Assembly: GCA_012797095.1 (NCBI GenBank)
Contig: JAAZPS010000024.1
Coordinates: forward strand, 1-6,708
DNA from: Bacillota bacterium
Lineage (GTDB): Bacteria; Bacillota; Dethiobacteria; DTU022
Direction: 5' to 3'
Length of the DNA: 6,708 bases
Shown: positions 1 to 4,720 of the stretch, piece by piece
How the letters are laid out: each line of letters opens with the position of its first letter
How positions within the stretch are numbered: the first letter of the stretch is position 1
Position numbers and translations under genes: made by a program
Notes under the pieces: generated by a model
Told to the model about the DNA's origin: nothing
The model's database searches: none
Seen by the model: only the letters and a program-made list of their open reading frames with translations

Positions 1-426
1 CTGGAGCAGGATCCCGGCCTCATCGAATTCGGCGCCGGCCAACGTGTGATCATGGCCACACCGACCACCCTGATCGCCCTGTTGAAAGCGGTCGCCTACG
101 GCTGGCGGCAGGAGCAGATCGCCGAGAACGCCCAGGAGATCAGCAATCTGGGGAAGACCCTTTACGAACGGGTCCGCATCCTGGCCGACCATTTCAGGGA
201 TATCCGGAAACATCTTGGCCGGACCGTTGACTCCTACAACCGGGCCGTGGGCTCCCTGGAAAGCCGGGTTCTGGTCTCGGCGCGCAGGTTCAAGGAGCTC
301 GGTGCAGCCGGCGGTGACGATATCGAACTGCTGGAGACGGTGGACAAAACAGCAAGACCGCTGCAGCCAAGCGAGGGTACTGTCATCCAGATGGTCAAAG
401 AGAATCCTGACGATCCCCAGATCTGA
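1..426 (+). CDS. rmuC: RmuC family DNA recombination protein, C-terminal part
   Basis: The reading frame is open from base 1 to a TGA at 424-426, giving 141 residues; the start lies outside the window. The segment matches the conserved C-terminal core of RmuC. It has a predicted beta strand followed by MATPTTLIALLKAVAYGW, then WRQEQIAENAQEI, then a long helical stretch ending in YNRAVGSLESRVL. RmuC proteins limit recombination at inverted repeats and carry a PD-(D/E)XK-like nuclease core; the part seen here is the core end and the following coiled helix. The tail after SRVL (about 45 residues) is variable in the family. The gene converges on the DUF554 gene with only 14 bp between stop codons, and no convincing terminator is visible there. 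The family call is firm; the biochemical role comes from the family only. Confidence 0.93.
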   Translation: MEQDPGLIEFGAGQRVIMATPTTLIALLKAVAYGWRQEQIAENAQEISNLGKTLYERVRILADHFRDIRKHLGRTVDSYNRAVGSLESRVLVSARRFKELGAAGGDDIELLETVDKTARPLQPSEGTVIQMVKENPDDPQI

Positions 427-440
427 CCGCCCGAGCCGGG

Positions 441-1136
441 TTATAGGGTAAAATTGCCGAGGAGCACTACAAATAAAATCGCCATGAAGATGGCCGGCAG
501 CAGATTGCCCACCCTGAGCCGCAGCCTGTCGGTCAGAAGATTGAGCCCGATGGCGAAGATCAGCAGTCCGCCCACCGCGGTCATCTCGGTGATCATCGCT
601 TCGGTCAAGAAAGGTTTCACGTAGGCCGCTGCAACGGTGATCGCCCCCTGGTACAGGAAAACCGTCAGCCCGGAGAAGGCCACCCCGATCCCCATGGTCG
701 AGGCAAAGACAGTGGCAGTCACACCGTCAATGATCGACTTGATCAACAGGGTCGTATGCCGCCCGGTAAGCCCGCTCTCCAGGGCCCCCATGATCGCCAT
801 CGCTCCCACGCTGAAGACCAGGCTGGCGGTGACAAACCCCCTGGTGAAAAGGCTGTCGCCGTTGCCGCCGAAGCGCTGCTCCAGTTTCTCCCCGAGGCTG
901 GAGAGCCGCTCCTCGATCCGTAAAGCCTCGCCCAGCAGCCCCCCGCTGACGATACTCAGGGTCAGCACCAGGATATTTCCGCTCTGCAAGGCCATGGAAA
1001 GGCCGATCAGGATCACCACCAGACTGATCCCCTGCATGATCACCACCTTGTACTTTTCGGGAAAGCCGCCCCGCAATAGATTTCCCAGCAGAGCGCCGAC
1101 AATGATTGCTGCCGCATTGATGATCGTACCGAACAA
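441..1136 (-). CDS. DUF554 family multi-pass membrane protein
   Basis: This 231-residue integral membrane protein has about seven hydrophobic segments (roughly residues 3-20, 31-50, 53-70, 100-119, 142-172, 186-203 and 211-229). The family signatures are the N-terminal GTIINAAAIIVGALLG, the central GAMAIMGALESGL (111-123), KSIIDG (133-138) and LYQGAIT (161-167). The length fits full-length DUF554 proteins such as E. coli YqgA and B. subtilis YdfK, whose function is unknown; transport has been guessed but is unproven. The start is TTG at 1134-1136, chosen because GAGGGG (1145-1150) sits 8 nt upstream and the N-terminus matches the family. An extended -10 promoter lies just upstream, so it can be transcribed alone. 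Read-through from the PepSY gene, 76 bp upstream on the same strand, is also possible because no terminator is visible between them. Confidence 0.92.
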   Translation of the reverse strand: MFGTIINAAAIIVGALLGNLLRGGFPEKYKVVIMQGISLVVILIGLSMALQSGNILVLTLSIVSGGLLGEALRIEERLSSLGEKLEQRFGGNGDSLFTRGFVTASLVFSVGAMAIMGALESGLTGRHTTLLIKSIIDGVTATVFASTMGIGVAFSGLTVFLYQGAITVAAAYVKPFLTEAMITEMTAVGGLLIFAIGLNLLTDRLRLRVGNLLPAIFMAILFVVLLGNFTL

Positions 1137-1169
1137 AGACTCTTCCCCTCTGCCCCTGAATTTCGTTCC

Positions 1170-1178
1170 ATTATATCA
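1170..1178 (-). promoter_or_regulatory. Extended -10 promoter of the DUF554 gene
   Basis: The minus strand reads TGA-TATAAT, a perfect -10 hexamer with the TGn extension. No good -35 hexamer lies 16-18 bp upstream. A short dyad, CGTG-TTT-CACG (1185-1195), sits near the -35 position and could be an operator, though this is weak. The predicted leader is about 25-30 nt and contains the GAGGGG ribosome-binding site. Confidence 0.65.
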
Positions 1179-1212
1179 CTTTCCCGTGTTTCACGAGGCG
1201 AGAAGATCCGGC

Positions 1213-2091
1213 TCAGCTGCGGTTCTCCACCTCGTACGAAAGGATCGTCCCCGTGTAGGCACAGATCTCGTATTCATATTCCCTGCCGCCAGAATGGAAC
1301 TCAACCTCGTAGATCTGCCGGCCCCTCTCAAAGTCAAGCTCCACCTTTAACCGCGAAACCTGCGATTCGCTCAGCCCCGCATGCTCCAGCGCAGCAGTCC
1401 CGGCCGCATCCTTACCGATAACTCTCTCTCCCTTTGCCGCCACCGCAGCTTTAGTCTCGTATTCGTAAGCGATAACCGCCCCGGTAAATGCATCGATCTC
1501 GTAGTCATATTCCGCCTCGCCGCAATAAAATTCAACCTCGTAGATCTGACGGCCTTTCTCATAGTCAAGTTCCACCTCGAGCCGCGAAATCTGCGATCTC
1601 ACCAGCCCTGCATGCTGCAACGCAGCAGCCCCGGCCGCATCCCTGCCGATAACGCTGTTTCCCGAAACGGGTTGGGCTGTTGCGGAACCTTGCTCCCTGC
1701 TCGCGGAATTGTCCTTCACTTCTTGCCCGGACGAGCGGATCGCCCCGGTGCTGCCGTCGATCTCGTACCCGTATCTCCGGTTGCCCGCATAAAATTCGAC
1801 TTCGTAGAGCTGTTGGCCATCCGCTTGGGCATACTCCACCTCCAACCGCGAAACCTGCGATTCGTCCAATCCTGCATGCTCCAGCGCAGCAGCCCTCGCC
1901 GCCTCCTGACCGATAACTCCGGCGCTCTCCCCGGTTTGAGCGGCCGCCTCGGCGGAAGCGGCTCCGTTCTCGCCGGCAGCGCTTCCCATCTCCGGAGACA
2001 GCCCCTCTCCCGCAACGTCACCACCGGCGCACCCGCCCGCAATCGCCAGAGAAGAAAGTAGCAGCAGCCCCACAATCAGCTTTCTCTTCAT
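1213..2091 (-). CDS. Triple-PepSY-domain putative lipoprotein
   Basis: The product is a 292-residue exported protein. Residues 1-20 are a signal peptide (KRK, then a hydrophobic core LIVGLLLLSSLAIA) ending in AGG-C21, a lipobox with a slightly atypical Ala at -3. Lipid anchoring outside the membrane is therefore likely but not certain. Residues 22-58 form an Ala/Gly/Glu-rich linker. Three PepSY units follow at about 59-125, 147-212 and 224-289. Each runs VIGxxAAxxAALxHAGL, SRLxVE, YEVEF, YxYEI, TGxI, which is the standard PepSY pattern (helix, then beta strands ending in 'D-x-x-T-G'). PepSY domains are found in peptidase propeptides and in many secreted or membrane proteins of unknown role; inhibition or regulation of partner proteins is suggested. 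The start is ATG with AAAGGAG (2104-2110) 12 nt upstream. It lies downstream of the kinase/regulator operon and has a promoter carrying a response-regulator-like box, so it is probably a target and accessory of that system. Two extra cysteines (C190, C277) are noted. No enzymatic motif is seen. Confidence 0.9.
   Translation of the reverse strand: MKRKLIVGLLLLSSLAIAGGCAGGDVAGEGLSPEMGSAAGENGAASAEAAAQTGESAGVIGQEAARAAALEHAGLDESQVSRLEVEYAQADGQQLYEVEFYAGNRRYGYEIDGSTGAIRSSGQEVKDNSASREQGSATAQPVSGNSVIGRDAAGAAALQHAGLVRSQISRLEVELDYEKGRQIYEVEFYCGEAEYDYEIDAFTGAVIAYEYETKAAVAAKGERVIGKDAAGTAALEHAGLSESQVSRLKVELDFERGRQIYEVEFHSGGREYEYEICAYTGTILSYEVENRS
1225..1917 (-). repeat. Three tandem PepSY-coding repeats
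   Basis: The coding units lie at about 1717-1917 (unit 1), 1456-1653 (unit 2) and 1225-1422 (unit 3). Units 2 and 3 are about two-thirds identical at protein level; unit 1 is more diverged. DNA similarity is also clear: the HAGL-coding stretch near 1373, 1600 and 1867 keeps 'GCATGCT', 'GCAGCAG' and 'CCGATAAC' in the same order. This points to internal duplication rather than convergence. The linkers between units are Ser/Asn/Gln-rich (126-146) and Ala/Lys-rich (213-223). Confidence 0.85.
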
Positions 2092-2126
2092 CTTTTCTGT
2101 GCACTCCTTTCGGTTATCTCAGGCCT

Positions 2127-2135
2127 ATCTTAGCA
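2127..2135 (-). promoter_or_regulatory. Extended -10 promoter of the PepSY lipoprotein gene
   Basis: The minus strand reads TGC-TAAGAT, a 4/6 match to the -10 consensus with a TGn extension. It lies 35 nt upstream of the ATG. No -35 hexamer is present; that position is occupied by the direct-repeat box at 2143-2160, as in activator-dependent promoters. Confidence 0.55.
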
Positions 2136-2142
2136 ACCGAAC

Positions 2143-2160
2143 ATTAGAATAGAATTAGAA
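2143..2160 (-). promoter_or_regulatory. Putative response-regulator box, two direct repeats TTCTAAT-N4-TTCTAAT
   Basis: On the minus strand there are two perfect 7-bp direct repeats separated by 4 bp (TCTA), an 11-bp period. The box ends exactly 10 bp before the TAAGAT -10 element. OmpR/PhoB-family regulators bind 7+4-bp direct repeats head to tail, and the E. coli pho box takes the -35 place about 10 bp upstream of -10. The adjacent OmpR/PhoB-type regulator is the obvious candidate binder; that link is inference. Confidence 0.55.
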
Positions 2161-2166
2161 AAGCAT

Positions 2167-2192
2167 AAAAAAACACTTGCCCGAAGGAAGTG
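2167..2192 (-). terminator. Intrinsic terminator of the regulator/kinase operon
   Basis: The minus strand reads CACTTCC, the tetraloop TTCG, GG, a bulged C, AAGTG, and then seven T residues. The stem is 7 bp with one bulge and is closed by the very stable C(UUCG)G loop. It sits 32 nt after the kinase stop codon and before the PepSY promoter, so it separates the two transcription units. Confidence 0.8.
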
Positions 2193-2224
2193 CTGCCGGA
2201 AAGAGGTAGGTTCTGGAGCCCCCT

Positions 2225-3574
2225 TTAGCCGGCGCTCTTGAAAAGTACCGTGAAGACGCTGCCCCAGCCTGGTTCGCTTTTCACCTCGATCCTGCCGCCG
2301 TGAAGCTCGACAATCTGCTTCACCATGGCCAGCCCCAGACCCAGACCCTTCCCCTTTGCTGCACTGCGCGAGCGCTCAACCCGGTAAAAGCGGTTCCAGA
2401 TCTTCGGGAGCTCGTCCCCGGCAATGCCGATCCCATCATCGGCCACGCTCAGGCGGACAGTCCCACCGGCCTCGCTCAGGGAGACCCGGATCTTCCCCCT
2501 CTCCCGGCCGTAACGGTAACCGTTCCGGATCAGGTTCTCAAGCAGGCGAACGATCAGCGCTCCGTCCGCTTTCAGGAAGATCCCCGGTTGAATCTCCCCG
2601 GTCAGGGTGATCCCCCTCTCACCGCTGCCCTCCTGCTCCCGGCAAACCGAGAGCACCAGCGCACTCAGATCGATCCTCGTGAAGGAGTACGCTTCCGTCC
2701 GCTGCTCCATCCGGGTAAAGCTGAGCAGGGATTCGATCAGATGCGACATCCGGTAGCCCTGCTTCTGGATCACCCCGATGAGCTCGTAGAGCTCCTCCTT
2801 CCCGGTGACATCTTCCAGGGCATACTCGCACTGGGCCAGGATCACGCTCAGCGGTGTTCTCAACTCGTGCGAGGCATCGGAGGTGAAATGCTGCTGCAGC
2901 TCAAAGTTCGCTTCCAGACGCTCGAACATCCGGTTGAAGATCTCCGCCAGCCGCTGCAGCTCATCGCCGCTGCCGTCCACCGCGATCCGCTTGGATAGAT
3001 CACCGCTTTTGCTGATCTCCTCGGCGGTCTTGCCGATCTCCTTGATCGGCTGCAGGGAGCGGCCGGCAATGAGGTAACCGCCAACCGCAGCCAGGACGAT
3101 CAGCAGGGGCAACGCGATGAGAACGGCCCGGTTGACCGCAGCTGTATCGACACCGCCGCCCCTCTCCGGGACGATACCCCGGAGCCAGATACTTTTGCTC
3201 CTGCTCACCGGGAGCAGCCGATCATAGAGCAGGTAGGGCTCCAGCCCCACCTGCACCTGACGGATCGCCCCATCCCGAAACGGCTCCCTTTCCAGCATCC
3301 CGTCGGGAGAGTAGCCGGTGATCTTGCTCCCATCCTGATCAAAGATCAGACAGTGGATCCCATCCTTGAAGGAGACAAAATCGTCGTCGATCTCCAGCTC
3401 GCCGTCATCGAGCTCGATCTCCCGCGAATTTTTATCGACCAGCCCGGTCAGCTTGCCCCTCAACTCCTGTGATGCGGTGGAGCTGGTAAAAAAAGCGATG
3501 AAGGCAAAGACCACCGCCGAGAGAAGGATCATGAAGGTGGTGAACCACAGGGTTATCTTCAGCTTGATCGTCAA
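2225..3574 (-). CDS. Membrane sensor histidine kinase (HAMP-HisKA-HATPase)
   Basis: This 449-residue kinase is complete. TM1 is about residues 7-30, an extracytoplasmic sensor domain covers about 31-148, TM2 is 149-170 and HAMP about 171-223. HisKA carries the H-box FTSDASHELRTPL with phospho-acceptor H236. HATPase_c shows the N-box N347-L-I-R-N351, the G1 box D380-G-I-G, the F-box region RFYRVE (395-400) and the G2 box GKGLGLGL (408-415). All residues needed for autokinase activity are present. The sensor domain has a strongly acidic run (9 of 14 residues acidic, 52-65) followed by a PAS/Cache-like pattern (CLIFDQDGSKITGYSPDG). The start is TTG at 3572-3574, with AGGAG (3585-3589) 10 nt upstream; the next Met (residue 15) would break TM1. 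It follows the regulator gene with a 5-nt gap and is co-transcribed with it. The family is certain; the signal is unknown. Confidence 0.95.
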   Translation of the reverse strand: MTIKLKITLWFTTFMILLSAVVFAFIAFFTSSTASQELRGKLTGLVDKNSREIELDDGELEIDDDFVSFKDGIHCLIFDQDGSKITGYSPDGMLEREPFRDGAIRQVQVGLEPYLLYDRLLPVSRSKSIWLRGIVPERGGGVDTAAVNRAVLIALPLLIVLAAVGGYLIAGRSLQPIKEIGKTAEEISKSGDLSKRIAVDGSGDELQRLAEIFNRMFERLEANFELQQHFTSDASHELRTPLSVILAQCEYALEDVTGKEELYELIGVIQKQGYRMSHLIESLLSFTRMEQRTEAYSFTRIDLSALVLSVCREQEGSGERGITLTGEIQPGIFLKADGALIVRLLENLIRNGYRYGRERGKIRVSLSEAGGTVRLSVADDGIGIAGDELPKIWNRFYRVERSRSAAKGKGLGLGLAMVKQIVELHGGRIEVKSEPGWGSVFTVLFKSAG

Positions 3575-3579
3575 TTTCT

Positions 3580-4254
3580 TTACTCTCCTGCCTTCAGACG
3601 ATAGCCGATGCCGCGCACGGTCTGGATCAGCTTTACCGGATGGCCCTCATCGATCTTTTTGCGCAGATAGGCAATATAGACGTCGACCACGTTGGTCCCG
3701 CCCTCGTAATCATAATCCCACACATTATCCTCGATCTTCCGGCGGGAAAGGATCTTCTCCTTGTTGCGCAGCAGGTACTCCAGAAGGGCATATTCCTTCG
3801 CCGTCAAGGCGATCTCCCGACCGGCCCGTTTGACGATACGGGTCTCCGCGTCGAGTGTCAGATCGGCGATGGTATAGCAGTTGGTCGGGTTGCCCACGGC
3901 TGCCCGCGTGACCGCGCGGATCCGGGCAACAAGCTCAGCGAAGGAGAAGGGCTTGACCATATAATCATTTGCCCCCAGATCAAGCCCCTTGACCCTGTCG
4001 GCGATCGTATCCCGGGCTGTCAAAAAGATTACCGGGGTCATCTTCCCTGCTGCCCGCAGCCTCCGGACCGTTTCCAGGCCGTCCATCTCCGGCATCATGA
4101 TATCGAGAACGGCAGCATCGTAGGGCACCGCTTCCAGATAGTCCAGCGCCTCCCGGCCGTCGAAGCAGCGGTCAACAGCATACCCTTCCGCCCTCAACTT
4201 CCTGACAATAACTTCGTTCAGATCAAGATCATCCTCGGCCACCAGTATCCGCAC
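3580..4254 (-). CDS. OmpR/PhoB-family response regulator
   Basis: This is a 224-residue two-domain regulator. The receiver domain (1-118) has the acidic pair D8/D9, phospho-acceptor D51 (AVLDIMMPEMDG), T79 (FLTA) and K101 (VKPFSFAEL). The winged-helix Trans_reg_C domain (about 126-222) has LTAKEYALLEYLL, the recognition-helix region TNVVDVYIAYLRKKI and the C-terminal IQTVRGIGYRL. All phosphorylation residues are intact. The start is GTG at 4252-4254, selected by the very strong GGAGGGGGGAG 5 nt upstream and a perfect MRILVAEDD N-terminus. It is first in an operon with the kinase, which it probably receives phosphate from. Its likely nearby target is the PepSY gene. No copy of the TTCTAAT repeat is seen at its own promoter, so autoregulation is not supported by sequence. 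Confidence 0.96.
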   Translation of the reverse strand: MRILVAEDDLDLNEVIVRKLRAEGYAVDRCFDGREALDYLEAVPYDAAVLDIMMPEMDGLETVRRLRAAGKMTPVIFLTARDTIADRVKGLDLGANDYMVKPFSFAELVARIRAVTRAAVGNPTNCYTIADLTLDAETRIVKRAGREIALTAKEYALLEYLLRNKEKILSRRKIEDNVWDYDYEGGTNVVDVYIAYLRKKIDEGHPVKLIQTVRGIGYRLKAGE

Positions 4255-4259
4255 AGCTG

Positions 4260-4270
4260 CTCCCCCCTCC
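4260..4270 (-). promoter_or_regulatory. Strong ribosome-binding site of the response regulator
   Basis: The minus strand reads GGAGGGGGGAG, 5 nt before a GTG codon. It fixes the GTG start. The predicted leader from the TATAAT box is only about 13 nt, so the site lies at the extreme 5' end of the mRNA. Confidence 0.75.
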
Positions 4271-4274
4271 CATA

Positions 4275-4283
4275 ATTATAGCA
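4275..4283 (-). promoter_or_regulatory. Extended -10 promoter of the regulator/kinase operon
   Basis: The minus strand reads TGC-TATAAT, a perfect -10 with the TGn extension. No -35 hexamer of quality is found at 16-18 bp upstream. It lies 20 nt upstream of the GTG start. Confidence 0.75.
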
Positions 4284-4301
4284 AAGATAATCTGAAAAGT
4301 A

Positions 4302-4356
4302 CTGGCGCAGCTCCTGATCGCAAGGCATCGGCTGACCGGCGCCAGGATCAGGCTGC
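4302..4356. repeat. Overlapping inverted repeats, potential 50-nt stem-loop
   Basis: The first pair is CCTGATC (4313-4319) with GATCAGG (4346-4352), extended by GCAG (4307-4310) with CTGC (4353-4356) across a 2-nt bulge. The loop contains a small CGG-CTGA-CCG hairpin. The second pair is CTGGCGC (4302-4308) with GCGCCAG (4339-4345), which competes with the first. On the minus strand the structure is followed by only a short TTTT, so it is a poor intrinsic terminator. It lies just upstream of the regulator promoter and could be an operator or a structured RNA. Confidence 0.5.
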
Positions 4357-4464
4357 ATTCAAGTTACGATCCCTGCCCAAGCTGGCAAAGTATCGAACAA
4401 TGCGCCATTTAACGAAACACAATTCCAAGGAGCTACCAGGATCTTTGCAGCACCGATTCACCAT
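4348..4464 (-). CDS. Possible 38-residue small ORF (weak)
   Basis: An ATG at 4462-4464 opens a 38-codon frame ending in TGA (4348-4350). It is preceded by AAAGGG with a 5-nt gap. The product has three Cys and a basic aromatic stretch (KWRIVRYFASLGRD). Its stop lies inside the inverted repeat at 4302-4356. It matches no family I recognise. A frame of this length occurs often by chance, and the opposite strand is also open over 30 codons here. It may be part of a degenerate or repeated intergenic element rather than a gene. Confidence 0.13.
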   Translation of the reverse strand: MVNRCCKDPGSSLELCFVKWRIVRYFASLGRDRNLNAA

Positions 4465-4473
4465 CTGCACCCT

Positions 4474-4501
4474 TTCAGAATATACAAAGTAATGTTATAA
4501 T
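4474..4501 (+). promoter_or_regulatory. Promoter of the SDR/ThDP transcription unit
   Basis: TGT-TATAAT (4493-4501) is a perfect extended -10. A modest -35, TTCAGA (4474-4479, 4/6 match), lies 16 bp upstream. Transcription would start near 4508 and leave an untranslated leader of about 210 nt before the SDR ATG, which is long for a simple promoter. A nearer weak promoter cannot be excluded. Confidence 0.6.
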
Positions 4502-4502
4502 A

Positions 4503-4521
4503 TTGATGTTGAATACATCAA
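4503..4521. promoter_or_regulatory. Putative repressor operator, TTGATGT-N5-ACATCAA dyad
   Basis: This is a perfect 7-bp inverted repeat with a 5-bp centre (TGAAT), starting 1 bp after the TATAAT box and covering the predicted transcription start. Position and symmetry fit an operator for a dimeric helix-turn-helix repressor. The loop is also short enough for an RNA hairpin at the transcript 5' end. No regulator gene for it is in the window. Confidence 0.45.
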
Positions 4522-4720
4522 GGAAATATCGCTTCTATTTGCCCAAGTAAAGTACCCTGCCTGTACCACTGAGAGTATTACATCCAAAACTACTGCATAA
4601 AAGATCTTTGCAGCGCCCCGGAACCGCTCCGCCCGATCGGTGATCAGTGCCGACCCTGTAGGCCGCACCTGTTCACCGGTTTGAACGTTACGTCCGGGAT
4701 CTCCCGGGGGAGGAATTGCA

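Larger units (their letters stand above)
4438..4617 (+). repeat. Direct repeat pair flanking the SDR promoter
   Basis: Bases 4438-4454 and 4601-4617 match at 15 of 17 positions, including the identical 12-mer GATCTTTGCAGC (4440-4451 and 4603-4614). The copies are 163 bp apart and enclose the promoter and dyad of the SDR transcription unit. No terminal inverted repeats border the enclosed segment, so an inserted element is not supported. Confidence 0.6.
4255..4720. other. 466-bp divergent intergenic region
   Basis: This region separates the minus-strand regulator operon from the plus-strand SDR/ThDP genes. It holds the regulator promoter (4275-4283), two overlapping 7-bp inverted repeats forming a long stem-loop (4302-4356), the plus-strand promoter (4474-4501), a 19-bp dyad (4503-4521), a 17-bp direct repeat pair (4438-4454 and 4601-4617) and a leader of about 210 nt before the SDR. 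Bases 4360-4600 are clearly more AT-rich than the genes. No T-box sequence (AGGGTGG-type) or other riboswitch signature was recognised. No convincing protein gene is present apart from one weak small ORF. Confidence 0.8.

Noticed and set aside
427..443. Bidirectional terminator between the convergent RmuC and DUF554 genes
   Set aside because: Only a 4-bp CCCG-AGC-CGGG stem is present, with no T-run on either strand.
637..1350. Long plus-strand ORF of 237 codons opposite the DUF554 gene
   Set aside because: It is antisense to a clear membrane-protein gene and extends across an intergenic promoter. The product is low-complexity Pro/Arg/Ser with no family features.
2300..2998. Plus-strand ORF of 232 codons opposite the histidine kinase
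   Set aside because: It is a mirror of a strongly conserved kinase coding region with no ribosome-binding site or recognisable domain.
3640..4275. Plus-strand ORF of 211 codons opposite the response regulator
   Set aside because: It is antisense to an intact OmpR-type regulator and has no domain features.
4400..4492. Plus-strand 30-codon ORF (MRHLTKHNSK...) in the divergent region
   Set aside because: It has no ribosome-binding site, and its open frame is within chance expectation for AT-rich non-coding DNA.
4506..4550. 14-codon leader ORF just after the SDR promoter
   Set aside because: It would have to be leaderless, it overlaps the dyad, and it has no run of regulatory codons typical of attenuator peptides.
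4455..4600. Small mobile element (MITE) with the 17-bp repeats as target duplication
   Set aside because: No terminal inverted repeats border the enclosed block, and it contains a well-formed promoter for the neighbouring gene.
4509..4720. T-box or other known riboswitch in the SDR leader
   Set aside because: No AGGGTGG-type antiterminator sequence, no intrinsic terminator with T-run, and no other recognised conserved core was found.
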